Shown: in pieces, positions 11,346-24,749 of the stretch
Position numbering within the stretch: position 1 is the first letter of the stretch
How the letters are laid out: each line of letters starts with the position of its first letter
Assembly (NCBI RefSeq): GCF_037975245.1
Contig: NC_092577.1
Location: forward strand, 6,785,001 to 6,849,000
DNA: 64,000 nt
Reading direction: 5' to 3'
DNA from: Apostichopus japonicus
Taxonomy: Eukaryota; Echinodermata; Holothuroidea; Aspidochirotida; Stichopodidae
Notes under the pieces: generated by a model
What the model was told of the DNA's origin: nothing
The model's database searches: none
Seen by the model: only the letters and a program-made list of their open reading frames with translations
Position numbers and translations under genes: made by a program

Positions 11346-13899
11346 CTTCCCCCAGGACGTCGATCATTACATCTCATCACATTTTGGACCCCCCCCCCTG
11401 TGGAAATTTCTGCACATGCCCCTTGACCATCAATCACAAGTCGATCAATAGTTTAAAAAGTTACATTTTGGTAGGGATTGGGATCAGGTGTACATGACTT
11501 CCTGGAAATATCTTTCCAGTTAATATCCGCTCAAAAATTTGCCCGCTTATACAGCGTCTTTATCAGTTGCCATATGCTTGCATCCACATGTGTATTTTTC
11601 GACAGAACTAGGATATTCAGCGTTAATGCTGTGTTAGTTTTTGCGCAATTTGAATGCATGATAGATGGCTAGACCAGAGAAATGTTGGCGCGCTTCGCGT
11701 GCACTAGTTAGGTTGATACTGTGATAGCTCTCATCTCTCTTCGCATGCATTTTAGCTAGCTACCACATAATTTTCCGCGCGCTTTCGCGCGCATTAGCTG
11801 CACTGTTCATGTCATAGTCCTTTCATTTGCTCATTATGTTGACCATGTATGGTAGTAGCAACTACACATTCTTTGTGCGCTCGGCGCGCACCAAATGTAC
11901 ATCTACTATGATATTTTTACGCATTTCGCATGCATGGTAGCTCGCTAGAACAGATGTTTGCGCGCTTCTCGAGCGTTTTTATCCTTAGTTCCATGCATTT
12001 TTGATAAACATAATGCAGGCTACACCAGCAATCTCGGCACTTGAACATGACCTATATGCGTGTCATTATGTACCACTCTTAAAGTGCGCCATTCTGCTCG
12101 AAGAATAAATATGTAAACAACTTGTCACTCTGGGAAGAATGCTCTCTTAATTCAAAAGATTGAAACTAGTGACCAATCAAATAACAATTGAAAAACGTTT
12201 GAGATTTTCAATCAAATTTATTGATAATCAATCATATTAAATTCAAATTTTTCAACTTTCCATTGGTCCCTAACTTTCATTCTTTTAGATTCATTTTTCA
12301 TTTTTTTTTTATTTTAGAGAGTGATATATGTATCAAAATCATCAAACAATAGTTACATTTATCATTCAGACTTAGCCATACTTATATCACTATATTACTT
12401 TCATTTATTTGATTCATTGAATACGTAATTTTTTCTATACACAATAATTGCAAGTGTAGCTTTAAAAGCTTTAAACGTTTTATCAGGTAACAAACACCAC
12501 TTTGTAAATGTATATCAAATGGGCGAGCCAGTGTGCTCGTCTTCCAATAAAAGAGAAAAAAAGGAGCCTGCAAATAAGCAGAAAGTCCATTCAGGTTTGA
12601 GTCCCAGTGAAGCTGTTGGTCGATTGTTCGCCAGTTGGAAATCTTATCGATTTTATGAAGTTCTATTTTCTGAAATATTATTTCATGCTTTAATTTACAG
12701 TGTGTATATTCTTTAAAAAAAATCTAATTTGTGTGAATTTTTTCCGTTTTCAGTATCGTGGGAAAAAATATTGCTCCCGTTTACGCCCAGTGCGGTACGG
12801 TTGACATCAGCATCAGAATTGCTCTGTAAACAGCAAGAATTTGCAGTCTTTTGTTTTGCGTAATTTATGTTTGAATTCTTGAAAGTTTTAAAGTCGTTTT
12901 TGCTCGTAAGACAACTCAACCATAAACGATCCACGACTCCGTCTCCAATTTTGTATGTCTCAGGTGTCTACAATACCCGCCAAAAATGATGGGACAACAG
13001 TACCATGAATACAGTGCATGCATATTGGCTGTCTTTAGAACTCCCCACCCCCCCCCCCCCCCTCAATCAATGTTGGGGTTGAAAACGCCATGTTGGTCTC
13101 ACAGTCTCGCAGTTTCCAACGATGATATAGGGCGCGGGGTTTCTCCCGTGTTTTTTTTGGGCGGGGATTGTATGCCGTCAGTTTTGTAACTGATTCAACT
13201 GCTCTTACACGGTTAGTAAACAATATTATATAGTTAATCAATGTCTCTTCGATACTTGTATCACCTCAGCTTTCTTCAAACAGTTGCCGTTCTTCTTGTT
13301 GAAACAATGAGTTACCTGGATTAAGCTTACAAACAGTGGCGTATTTAGGGTTTCATGCCAGGGGGGGGGGGGCAAAGTTCCAATGACCATGCCAAAGATA
13401 CCCAATGCGAGCTCAAAGCGCGAGCAAAACGGCTTGTTTTTAGAATGGTTCATTAGGAGTCGTTTATAGGTCATGTTGGTGTGAAGGTTTCTGATGTAGC
13501 CTATGTCAAGGATACGTGATACCAAGGATGAAAACGCGCGCGAAGAGAGCGAAAAGTTCTGATATCCAGCTTTCATGCATGAAAAATGCGCAAAGTATCA
13601 CTGCCAGCAGAAGTGCAGCTAGTGAACGTACAGAAAATTGTGTAGTTGCTGGCTACCATGCATACGAAGTGGGCCGATGACAGGACTGTCGGAAAATGTT
13701 GTGCTAGTTAGCTACCATGCATAGAAGGGAGAAAACACTATCACACATATCAACCTAGCTAGTTCACGTGAATTGCGCGAACAAATTTTTGGCACAAGCC
13801 AGTTACCATGCATACAAAATTTACTGTAACACCACATACATGCTACGGGGAATGTATAGTAGCTGGCTATAATGCATAACAAGAGTCTAGAGCTTCGTA

Positions 13900-14791
13900 A
13901 TTCCTTGCCTTTGGATTTTAAGCCAGGTATAATTGTTTGACCTAGCTCTGTTGACCTCAGGTGACCTCAGGTGACCTTTGACCTTAACCAAAACAATAAG
14001 AATCATCTACTCACTATGGGTAATCCATCATGATCTGAACTTGCGTAATCCACTTAGAGTGGTTACAACAGGCGTCACAGACACACACTTACATGCATGC
14101 CTGCACATCTTCATTTTGCCTCTGGCAAGGATTCAAAAAGTGGTTCTGAGCAATTTTCAGCGAAATAATATTTGGCCACGCCCCTCAAGAATATTAATGG
14201 GATGCAGAAGGGTTCTAACCTTCACATGCACCCACACCTCCCACCAATTCCAACGAAAAAAAAGTTTGAACAAAATCGGACAGACGGTTGCCGAGATATT
14301 AGCATTTAAAGAATGTGTTCGAAGGCCCGTCCACTCATGAGTATTAATGAGATTGGTACCAAAAACAATAGGGACCACCTACATACTATGGGTAATCCAC
14401 CATCCAAGTATGGGAATGAGATCAAACCTTGCGTCATTGACATCAACGAAATTACATTTGGCTCCGCGCCTCATGAATATCAATGAGATGAGATAAGGTT
14501 AACAGTAACATACACATTTACCCAACCTCCTACCAATGCTACCAAACAAGTTTGAACAAATCGGCCATTATGTTGCCGAGATACGGAGTCCGTCCACTTA
14601 TGAATATTAATGAGATTAGCACCAACAACGATAGGGACCATCTACTCACTGTGGGTAAACTACCAAGCAAGTATGATACCGATCAGATCTTGCATCGTTC
14701 AGTTATCGTGATTACAAGCCGGCGTCATAGACAGACACACGCACAAACACATGCGTGACTGCATATATTCCTTTTGCCTCTGGCAAGGAAT
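13900..14791. mobile_element. Inverted-repeat element inserted in the foldback right arm
   Basis: It starts ATTCCTTGCC and ends GGCAAGGAAT, with a further GCCTCTGGCAAGGATT copy at about 14117. Internally, blocks starting around ATCTACTCACTATGGGTAAT are repeated near 14004, 14377 and 14640. It opens with TGACCTCAGG repeats and a perfect inverted DR1 (TGACCTTTGACCT, 13972-13984). It interrupts the CATGCAT/GCGCGC repeats. No coding capacity seen. Confidence 0.5.
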
Positions 14792-15496
14792 AAAAAAGAG
14801 TCAAATAAAAGTCTACCCGGAAACGAATTCAGCTAAAGTGCGCGCGAAGTGCGCAAAAACTGTTAAGGTTATCTAGCTAACATGCATGTGCAAGGATCAG
14901 TTAATTCTCACAGTATCAATACAGCTAGTGCGCGCGAAGCGCGCCAAATCTATTTTCCCAAAAATTTACCAAATTGACGCCCAAGATATTATCATTTTGT
15001 TAGTTTAGCTATAGTATACACAATGCACGCGAAACAAGAAAGTGTTTTGGTACTTTGTCTCCTAAAATACAGTCGTTTTGCTATTTAAGCTTTTCAATTC
15101 AACGGTGTTCGTATGTTTTACTACATTGCAAAATTATTACATTGGTAGCGTGACAGGACGAAAATTGTAATTCAGATATCTATGTAAGTAGACCAAAGTT
15201 AGCCCATATCTCACTCCTTTATGTGGAAAAAAAATAAGCGAAAGTCACTTTCTACAAGGCAGACATGGTTTACACACAGAAAGCGGAAATAAATAAATAT
15301 ATCACTAATGCACGAGAATCTCGCACAAAGATACGCGTTGTTCGTATCTTTAACTTCGCGATTATTTTTTCTCAGGTGAGTTGGGCCTGTTGGTTATGCT
15401 AATATCAAATAATATCCTACCAACGCACAGTTTTTATTGGTAATTAGCGTTATAAAATCGTCCCAATTGGGTGCTCCCGATTCACAATTATCTGTG

Positions 15497-15725
15497 GGCA
15501 ATTGTCGGGGGGGGGGTATCCGGGAGGGTAATGGTCCGGGGTAATTGTCCGGTGGGGAGTCGACCGGTATGGGAATTGTCCGGGGAATTTTCTGGGGTGG
15601 GAACTGTCCGGGTGTTAATTGTCTGGGTGGGAATTGTCCAGGTTAATTGTCCAGGGAGTAGTTGATTGGGGGGTAATTTTCCGGGGGGGGGGGGTAATTG
15701 TCCAGGGGGGAGTTGTCCGGTCACC
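15497..15725. repeat. Minisatellite, right array (inverted)
   Basis: About a dozen units with core GGGAATTGTCC or GGTAATTGTCC, the reverse complement of the left array unit, with G-run spacers. Confidence 0.8.
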
Positions 15726-18700
15726 AATTTTTAGGGCTGTGATTTTGGTTAATAATCTTGTATCATGGTTGTCGATGTGTGTACCTTTTGATTTAAGTTC
15801 CTTTACATACCTCCTTTACTGCAACTTAATATACTGAAACATTTCACTGGCTTTTTCTCTTACCGTATGTGTACCTTTCGATTTTCATGTTAATATCTTT
15901 TTCGTGCAAATATACAAATCATCGCGGGGCACCAACAAAAAATCTATCGCGCCGCTTGCAGTATTTTTGGTTAAAATCAATTGTCCCGCATTATTTCTTT
16001 TTGTCGGAACATAGAGACGTCGGAATATAAAGATTTAACCAAATTGAGAGCATCACAAAAATGTGTTATCTAGTCAGACTCCTACCAACGAGAAGTGCAA
16101 CTTAAATTCAAGAAGATAAACTGAACGTAACAAGAATCAATCCTGCTTTAATTTGTATTCATAACTGTTGTCTATAAACCCTCTCTATTCAAATTTCCTC
16201 CGATTGGTTTGCATGGGAACATGTGGGGATACATTAAACAACCAATGAGGGCAATTTTGCTCATATATAATAGTAAAACTTACATAGAATTGCCAACAAT
16301 TAAGAACGCAACGTATGCAACAACAATGCGTATGACCTAATAAAAATATGTTATTTGGAGGATTTCCCCAATGGATGATTCGTAGTCACTGCTGTACACC
16401 TACTGACCTACTTAATGTCTGTTTCCATGGTTACTTTGACACGTTCACTGACAATGGGCACGTGGTTCGTTTACCTGTTTCTATTCATGATGTTAAACTG
16501 GCTGTGTCATCTATTATTATGCTAATGAGATATTTACGGGAGTTCCAGGTGTGGCATTCGTACTATTGACTTGCTTTAAAACATAAATTGTTGGAATCAA
16601 ACGTCTGTATAATGTAAGCTCTGCATATATTCGTACAGAAAACTATTGTAGAAGTAGAATAGGCCTGCTGTGTGTACTAAAACGGTGATGATGTTATCGG
16701 GTAGAAACATGGAATGGATTTGATGGGCTCTCTGAAAACATAAACATGAATCTCTCTGAAGGGGAGGGTTGCGGGAGGGGCAGTGGCGGGAGCAGGTATA
16801 GGGTATCTGAAGGGTGGAGGTGGTTAGACTAAACTGACTGAAGAACATACTGAACACGGTGATTAGGATAAAGCATTGATCGTCTAGAAAGTGAATAATC
16901 ATAGATCTGTATTACATTTTCTTTATAATCCGACCAAGCTACACTGCCAACGTATAATACTTTTCATTGATACATTTTCCGTGGTTACAAGTTACTCCTG
17001 GAATGACATTGAGAATATGACATGCTGAATAATTTTCTTTTATATGGTATTTTATTTATGGTATTGCTGAATATTTTTTCCTTGTTTCTTTGAAGTGTCG
17101 GGTGAGGCGGGATTGGGCGACTTATATATTTCTTTCATTATTGTTAGTAACACGTCATACACTGTGGATCATATCAACTGAAAACATTAACGTGAATGCG
17201 TAAGGATGAAAATGGGAAACTTTTTATGTGGTTGGTCTGAGGAACTGATGAAGGCGAGAGGAGTAGCTATATATTAAACTGAATATATTCGTTGTGTAAC
17301 CAATTTGACTCATGAATCTTGTCTGAGAAAAAGAAATAAATTAACGTATTTGCAAGGTTTACGTCTCTGTCTATAAAACTACAATATATTCTTAATAGGC
17401 CTATGTGAAGGAAACAATGGACATGAAGAAACAAATAAAACACAGGTCATTGATAATGGAGCTGGAGATAATAACAACAAACCACTCGGTAACAGGAACA
17501 AAGAGGGTAATGATAGGGTTAGGGTGGGAAAAGGGTAAAAATACACTGCAAAGGGAAACTGCGAAGAACATATCGTGCAATCACGGTCATAGCTGAAGGG
17601 GGTAGGTAGGGTAACAATGGGTTGGTAAATAGGAGGTGTCGGGAATGTATTGAGTGAAACCGGTGTCCGAATGGGTTTTAAGTGAGGGGTTAAGGTTGGG
17701 GTGAAGGATTTAATTACATTGAATTGTAAAGGGCAAATCAGGGACGTCATGATCGAATCAAGTATCTCGTAATATTTACACCAGGAATATTAAAATAATA
17801 AATAGTTTTTGTTCAAAGTTTTTTGAATTATAAATAGCTGAAGCTCACGATGACCGTTAAATTATTGTTTAAAATTATGAACACATTATGAGAATAAATA
17901 TAAATTTAGCTTGTTTCTTGTCAAATTGTATTTCAAACTATAAAGAAAAAGTTGAGTTTTAATTGCATTAAATCTGAACCTCTGCAATCTATGAGAACAT
18001 ATTTTCCTTAAAAAATACAATATAACTGATTTTGAGTAAATATTTTTGAAACTGCGACAACTAAAACTGTTTTATTTGTTGATTGTTTGGTATAAATTTC
18101 AGTTTTACTAGAGAGTAGAGTATTATAATCTGATCACATGGGTTTTTAAGTATAGATTCATAGGTTTTTGCTATTTCATTGCCATCATTTTACTTCTTTT
18201 ATGTTAATAACGATTTTCAATCTCTTTCTTTGAAAAACAAAATCTTAAATAGATTAAACATAATTGAAAAACAATTATTTTGGAGGTTTCAACTTGAGCA
18301 GTCACATTTATGACTTTTAAACTCAAAAACCCTAGTTTTAAAACTCATTCGAATTATTTAATTTAAACGACCTTGTCTATATATCTATTATTTTATCCTA
18401 ATAAACATTCCTGTCATTCCTAAACCTATTTTTTAGTTAAATTTTAAACAATAAACTAAACAAAGAAAATTTTAAACAACCCCCACCCACCCTCCACCCC
18501 TCTCCTACCAACACTCTTTTAAAATATACCCTGTTAATCCATTATGTTTTGTTTTATTTATCATAACATCCTACATAATTCCTTTCGCGATGACCTAATT
18601 ATTCAAATAAATTCAACTAAACTAATTAAATCCAATCCTTGACATTAAAATTACAGCAGACTTTACATTCTCTATTGTTCGGTTATTATTGATAACTTTT

Positions 18701-18765
18701 ATTAATTAAATTAATTCCCTGTTCAACTGTTATGATGATTCTAACATCTACACCGGAATACTTAC
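15726..18765. other. AT-rich, no gene recognised
   Basis: No supported coding region. Short frames near 16348-16569 and 17379-17750 show no family signal. If the LRR exon at 18766-18971 belongs to a working gene, its downstream exons should lie here, but no further LRR-like exon was found. Confidence 0.35.
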
Positions 18766-18971
18766 TGCAGCTCCTTCAAGCTTGTACACTGTGAGGAGTA
18801 AGACAAGATGGTCGCCAACTCTTCATTAGTTAGTGTCCTGTTGTCCCTGATCTCCAGCTTCTGGAGAGAACTCAGGATAGAGAGAGAGAGACCAGACTCA
18901 AGGATAAGGTTCAGACCAGACTCATCAACTCTAGGAGAGCAGCCTCCTAGATACACACAGGAGATAGGAAT
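18766..18971 (-). CDS. Leucine-rich-repeat exon, NLR-type
   Basis: A single exon bounded by a good acceptor (TTTCATTCTAG before 18971) and donor (CTGCA/GTAAGT after 18766). It encodes about 68 residues, including LSILSSLQKLEIRDNRTLT and ILSYSSQCTSLKELQ, the L-x-x-L-x-L spacing of NLR-type leucine-rich repeats. It can start in phase 0 and ends in phase 2. The NACHT-region exon at 63201-64000 is on the same strand, upstream, and ends in phase 0, so they could belong to one gene, but 44 kb with many transposons lies between and no linking exon was seen. An orphan or pseudogene exon is equally possible. Confidence 0.6.
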
Positions 18972-20564
18972 CTAGAATGAAAGAATAGAGTTACTGATAA
19001 TAGAGTAGATAGAGATAAATAGATTGGATTTGGTTAGGATTAGAATAATTATTATATGACATTATCAATAATAAAAATAACGAAATAAAAATAAAGGAAA
19101 GTAAAGCGATAAACTAGGACATTTAGGTTATGTTTAGTTGTAAAAAGGAATCTATTTACTGAACGGAAATAAAGGATTGATTTTAAGGGGAGACAAATAT
19201 TAACAGAAATAATTAGATTAGATTAGAGGAAAATAAAGTGGTTATGTAGGATTAATGGGTTAGTTTTATTGTTTTACAATTAAATTATTAATTAAGGTTT
19301 TAAAGAAAGTAAGGTTTAATAAAATAAGAATGTAAGGCTACGTATTTAAACTTATTAGTTATAATAGGAAACAAATCTCAAAGACGGGTTGAGAATTTTA
19401 TTAAAAAATGGGTAATCAAGAATTGATATTATTCTATCTTTTGAAAAAAAAATATTGATCAAATTTATTTGTGTTTTAATTTAGAACTTTCAGAAGAAAT
19501 ATGTAATTTAAATGAAAATGTTAGTCACTAATGTAATAGGAATCATGAAAAGGAAACTTCCACTTTAACTAATACCAGGTTTTTACAAAGTTTAAGGAGA
19601 TTTGGAAGAATTATATTTAAATCAATAGGTTGTTTCTTACATTAATTAAAATGCAATATAGCGAAGCAAATGTAGATCGAATTCAAGTTACAAGAGAGAA
19701 GGTTGATGAGGCTTAAACTCAAATTTTAATATACAAATTATTTAATTATTGATCCAAATCCTACTATTCAGCTTGACTTATAATTATTTCCAATTAATAC
19801 GATTTGTTTAAAAGATGATGTCTACCTGTGTTTAGTTATCAAATTCATTTCTAAGTTACGGTTTGAGTGTGACATAACTTCTAGTGGATTTTTTTTTTTA
19901 TATGTAACATTTTTTTTCTTTGCGCTTCTAGATATTCCTAATTTGGGTAACGCTTATGATCTTAACTTTCTAAACGTTATGATTTCTTCCAATTAAAAAG
20001 TACCATCCGCTTTTTGTATTTATTTACAAATAATATTGTTATCTGGAACACTTTATATCCTTGAGGGTTTAATTATACTAATTAATTATTACTTTTAATG
20101 TTAATCGGGTTGATTGGATCTTCATTGTAATATCTTCTGTTACTATGAGTTTAGAGGGTGTAAACTGTTGGCGGACAAATATCGATTTACAAACACGAGA
20201 GATAAATCAGTTAATTACAAGTTTAATGAGAGGACGGCGCCTTTTAAAACTAACGTTAGAGCTACGGCTCTGGCGAACGTTGCAGCAGCGTAAAAGAAGT
20301 GGCGCATTTTTTTTTTTTTAAATATCATGTGGTCTTAGGTCTGTTGGCTTGGAAATGACTTACGGTTTTTATAATTTAATGGGCAAAATTAAGACAAAAC
20401 CAGCTGTTAGTAAAAAACCACGATCTAATTGCTGCTGGAAAGATATGGACGAAAGATGTCTTTTTAATAACTATTTATTGCATTGTATTATTACTAAACT
20501 TAAATTGGAAACCTGTTTTATAGAGGCTCAAAGTTCTAGGCCCTATACAGTATTTAACAAGGCC
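18972..20564. other. AT-rich, no gene recognised
   Basis: Upstream side of the LRR exon. Very AT-rich, with no further exon or repeat structure recognised. Confidence 0.35.
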
Positions 20565-20842
20565 GTGGCTATTCTCACGACTAGTCATAACAATTATTTA
20601 TAAAATATTTTTACGACAAAGGCAAATTCAAGCGCAGTAAAGTAAATAAAGCAACTGCGCATGTAGTAGGGGTAACCCTACCCCTAACTTTAACCCTAAA
20701 CCCCAATCCTAACCCTAACACTAACCCTAACCAGAAATTATTGTTACTCCTGGTCGTAAAAAATATTACTCCTGTCATAAAAATAACAACTGCGCATGCG
20801 TAGTCGGAAATTATTCTTACAAACAGTCATAAGAATAGCCAC
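20565..20842. mobile_element. MITE-like inverted repeat carrying telomere-type repeats
   Basis: The left end starts GTGGCTATTCTCACGACT and the right end, on the other strand, GTGGCTATTCTTATGACT, so about 16 of 18 terminal bases match. Similarity continues more weakly for about 35 bp. The centre (about 20676-20732) holds imperfect CCCTAA repeats, the metazoan telomere unit, flanked by ACTGCGCATG phrases. No clear target duplication. Confidence 0.6.
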
Positions 20843-23837
20843 TTTGATTTAACAAACCTATATTCCACATAAAGTGTCAGGTATATTGGCAGGAGTTAGG
20901 TCATTCAACTATATATAATAATCAATTATTAAATAACAACAGTCAACAACAGTCATCCTGTTCGGTACAAAGCTGCAGGTTTTCACAAAATTGGCTCAAA
21001 TAACCGACCTGGTAGATTTAGTAAGTTTGGTGATTACATTACTAAATGTGGAATGTTATAGATTGACTTGTATTAATGCTAATAAGGCCTATAAGGCTAT
21101 GTTATGTACGAATAAACTCGAGTTGAACAATTTTCTGTGATTTAAGATATTTGAAGGGATAACAAAGTTTCTACAGTTTGTCTATGGATACTTTTTCTTA
21201 GCTAGAAATGAAGTAATTGTTTTCGAAGTAAAGGATAAGCATCATCTCACCTTGAATGTTAATCGCTGGTTTTATTCTTCGCTTAATTTAAGTTTCCTTT
21301 TAAGAAAACTCAGTGTCTCGATTGTATTTTATTCAATTCCTTTATAGTTGCTTTAACTTGGACTTTTCTGATAATCAGTCAACAGCAAGGCTAAGATTTT
21401 TTTATTATGTAAAAGTTAGAATGCTAAACATGTCCCATCGCTAAAAGAAGTAATTCTAGCTTTTCGTGGGTGATGTTTGAGATTTCTAACATAGCCTAAC
21501 TTTATTACTAGTCTAGCCTATAACCTATCTAAGTTTGGCCTGGCCTTCGTACACATCCTAGCCTATGCCTCTATACCATACCGTCAAATTATCTCACTGA
21601 TCAATAATTTCTGTTTTAGCTATTAACAGCGGTTCCTCTCCATTAAATAATCCATATTAATTAGCACTCAACAAGTCAATGGTAACACACAACTCCCACG
21701 AATATACTACGTACTCTGCAACCTCACTAATATAAAACTTAAACCATTCATTGTCAGTGATATATACTAGATTTGAACAGGTATTCAATAGCATGAGTCA
21801 CCGATATTCATATACAGGTGTTTCGTAGCTTTTCGCGGGCGATGTTTAAGATTTATAACAGACATGTTGGCGCCAAAAGAAGTAAATGTACGTAACGTTA
21901 TACATGCCCGGTGGAAACAGACAGTTTAAAAACTGATGTTAATTGGATATTTAGTAAGCAAGGGGTCGACGAAGTAAATAGTACAACACAACCTCTATCA
22001 AGTAAATGAAGCTATCCTTTTAGCCCCACCCCCTTTTTCTCCCTTTTTACTTAGTACTATCCTCATCAAGAAAAGTATATTTTTTGAGATAAAATAGTTG
22101 AAATTTATATGAGAAAGAAATTTTGATTTCGAGAAATGCAATGGCAATTTCGATAGAAACGTACAAGTTTTAGATAAAACGCTAATATAATAGTCGACTT
22201 TTGATCTAAACACTTTCTAGTAAAAAAGCGAAAGTTTAAAACAAAAAGAATTCGACATTTTACATGATTGGAATTAAATAAGAGGTTGAAATAAATCGAA
22301 GAAATGTTTAGATACAGTAGTTTAATGTTGAGAACCTCGGTTAAATTACAGATTTCAATTTTAAGACAAAGTTGATTTTCAAGAAAAGAAAAGGATATAA
22401 AAATTTTGAAAATTTTTCAGTGTTCCATGTGGGTCACAGTAATGACAAAATATGCATTGTTTGCTTAATTGGGTTGCCCCTCCCGACCCCCTACCCAACC
22501 CATTCATTTTTTTTATCCCTTCGTACGCCAATGAAGTGATTTGTCACATGTCTACATAGATATGGGGAAGGGTGTAGAACATGTAGGAGGAGGTACATCG
22601 TGTGGCTAATTTGTGTATATTTCTGTTTCGTGCATGTGCATACATTGGGGGACTGTATCGGTAAGTTTGCCTCTCCAATCCTGTAAACAGATCGACTCTC
22701 CTGTATGTTTTAGTACCCAGTAACGTGGGTTCACATTCCAAAATTCTCCCGATCAATTTAGAAAGGGGAATGAACCTTTATGATCACACTATTTTAAGTG
22801 GATTCGAAAGTTTTGATGGTGTTGCTGTGGAGTAGTTGAATGTCTACACTTAAGGTTGTGCTAAAGAAAACTAGTGTGAAGTGTGAAAACTGAACTGACC
22901 GATGTTAAAACCACTATTGCATAATTGCATGAAAAATCAGAAAATACAGTTATTCGATAAATAGCCGTTGGGTGGCCATGTTGCCCAACCAGTTATTATT
23001 CCTATATACAATAACGCCTGACAAAAAGAGGTGCGCATTATATCACGTTAGCTACATGTAGCTATGTACCACATTTTAATAGCAGATGTATAGGATATCT
23101 ACTACTTGAAATCGGTTCGCAGGACTAGGAGAATGAGACCCTTCTTATATCGACCCCATTTTTAATATAGGATTTCAAGGGGGGGGGGGGGCAGATCCCA
23201 ACTGACTTAGGTAGAGCCTACACTATTATGAAAAGGCCAGAGTGGAAAGAAGAATTTAAAACGGAGATGTGGTCGTTGGCTTCTTTAATGCAAATCTCAG
23301 TAGCCCCGTCTCCTGAATTCTTTTTGAACATTGATGGTAATTGGTGCACTCCGAGGCATAATAAGACTACCAATTGGGTCTTAAATTGGCTCCATACACC
23401 ATGCAGTTTTGCCTATGAACAATGTTTTTGTAAAGTCGTAAGAGGGGGGGGGGGGCATGGGCGGCGATCATGGGGGCGGGGGAAATGTCCCCCCAATATT
23501 TTAGGTGGGGATATAGTTTCTAATATCCCCCCCCCATATTTGGTGGCATCGTTTTTTGTTGTTGTGGCTATAAATAGAAACTAATGCGTGAGATTATTTA
23601 TCCAAATCATATCGGTGGCTAAAACTTCATCCAACACACGCTGCATGAGGTAAATGACACTTCGTGATCGTTTCTTTGACCTGTGACCGTTTAGCAAGTT
23701 GTCTCTCAGGATTATTATCATAATGTCTGTACATCTCTTGTGTATGAGTGTAAGTACGTACAATCATACATATGATCCACATCGATATGGGTTCACTGGG
23801 TTTCCATTTAGCCTGTTTCCTACAAGATTTCTAACCG
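20843..23837. other. Intergenic, no gene recognised
   Basis: Mostly unique AT-rich sequence. A phrase around TAGCTTTTCGYGGGYGATGTTT recurs near 21458 and 21828. G-run fragments of hAT-like elements occur at 23178 and 23443-23535. No supported gene. Confidence 0.35.
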
Positions 23838-24242
23838 CAGGCGCGTAACCAAGGGGGCGGGGGCGAAGGGGACGACCCCTTGAGAATATTTTTTGTATTT
23901 TTTATGATAAGGCTAGTAATTTCAAAATAGAAAATAGATGCATCTTACAAGGCCTGGGAAGTGCCATTTCCAGCGATCTGGGAGGCATTTTCGGCCAAAC
24001 TGTTCGTTAACACCTCGCGCCAACACGCTTATAGTTTGCCTAAAAGGTTCGCCACTCCTTTAGCAAATTCCTCGCCACGCGCCTGTCCATCCGTGTCACA
24101 ATTTGTTACTAAATATCACCAAAAAACGTCACAGACTTTCACTTTTCAGAAAGTAGTTTTTACTTTTTTTCGAAACGAATTAGACGGACCGCACCCGTAA
24201 TGAAATTTGGTTTGCCGATAAAAAAGGAAAACAGGGCTGTAG

Positions 24243-24291
<49 letters not shown>

Positions 24292-24354
24292 TAGATATAC
24301 AAAATATCACGAAGCGTGCGAACAACTTTTGGGATGAACGTTGTTACGCGCCTG
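23838..24354. mobile_element. hAT-like element with (TA)n
   Basis: The ends are inverted copies of CAGGCGCGTAAC. It contains an inverted copy of the shared hAT module (about 23950-24050) and a TA microsatellite at 24245-24282. No 8-bp target duplication was found. It is related to 34850-35200, sharing GCTAGTAATTTCAAAATAGA. Confidence 0.55.
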
Positions 24355-24434
24355 CACCCAAGCAAATGTCCCCCATTATTTGGAACAAATCGCCGCCCCT
24401 GGGGTGTGGGGCGGGGAGTGGTGTACACCCGTAG

Positions 24435-24698
24435 TAAGAGTTTAGTAACATGTGCAAATAAAAGAAGTTCGTGTGCAATATGTAGATCGTGTGCACACCA
24501 CCCTAAGTATTATGAACGGCCGTGCATACCTTATGAAAGGCCATGCATACCAATGTATTGTATTCTAATAATGTAATGAAAATAAACTACTCAGACACAC
24601 TCAGGCTGTTGACCACGAAAGACCGTCTCCGGGTACTCTATAATCTGTCTCTCTTGGAACCTTTCGGTTTTCTTTACACCTTTTCCAAGATATAAAAT
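24435..24698 (+). repeat. 5' LTR
   Basis: Runs from TAAGAGTTTAGTAAC to CCAAGATATAAAAT and matches the 3' LTR base for base by eye. The first ten bases present at the 3' LTR (TGTTATATAT, 30034-30043) are absent here, so this copy appears to lack its tip. Confidence 0.85.
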
Positions 24699-24713
24699 TG
24701 GCGACGAAGATGC
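24699..24713 (+). promoter_or_regulatory. tRNA primer-binding site
   Basis: TGGCGACGAAGATGC follows the 5' LTR directly. Starting with TGG is what pairing to a tRNA 3' CCA end requires. Which tRNA is used cannot be decided here. Confidence 0.7.
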
Positions 24714-24749
24714 TGTTAAATAATATACGCTAACCAAGCCAATGAAATA

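Larger units (their letters stand above)
11106..15725. mobile_element. Foldback (TU-like) element with inverted minisatellite arms
   Basis: The outer ends are arrays of one short unit in opposite orientation: GGACAATTCCCAC-type copies at 11106-11345 and GGGAATTGTCC-type copies at 15497-15725. The outermost bases match as an inverted pair (GGTTCCCGGACAACTCCCCC on the left; GGTGACCGGACAACTCCCCC on the other strand at the right). Inside these, a second inverted pair carries GGCGCGCTTCGCG, TTGATACTGTGA and TTAGCTAGCTACC-like phrases in the same order (11688-11815 against 14838-14957 reversed), with extra CATGCAT copies at 13580-13880. The centre has no recognisable gene. Foldback elements of flies and TU elements of sea urchins have long inverted arms with tandem repeats in the outer domain. 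Target duplications were not found. Confidence 0.55.

Noticed and set aside
11048-11437. Overlapping Gly/Pro-rich open frames on both strands, and their counterparts at 15471-15727
   Set aside because: They arise from the minisatellite, whose unit has no stop in several frames.
13978-14340. Plus-strand open frame of 120 codons
   Set aside because: Falls entirely inside an inverted-repeat element; no family signal.
16348-16569. Open frame of 73 codons that looks protein-like
   Set aside because: No domain, no splice sites and no partner exon.
17379-17750. Minus-strand Pro/Ser/Leu-rich frame
   Set aside because: Compositionally biased purine/pyrimidine stretch; no homology recognised.
20676-20732. 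True chromosome end
   Set aside because: The telomere-like units are few, imperfect and inside an inverted-repeat element with DNA on both sides.
23228-23584. Plus-strand open frame of 118 codons
   Set aside because: Runs through G runs of hAT-like fragments; the Gly/Arg-rich centre is an artefact.
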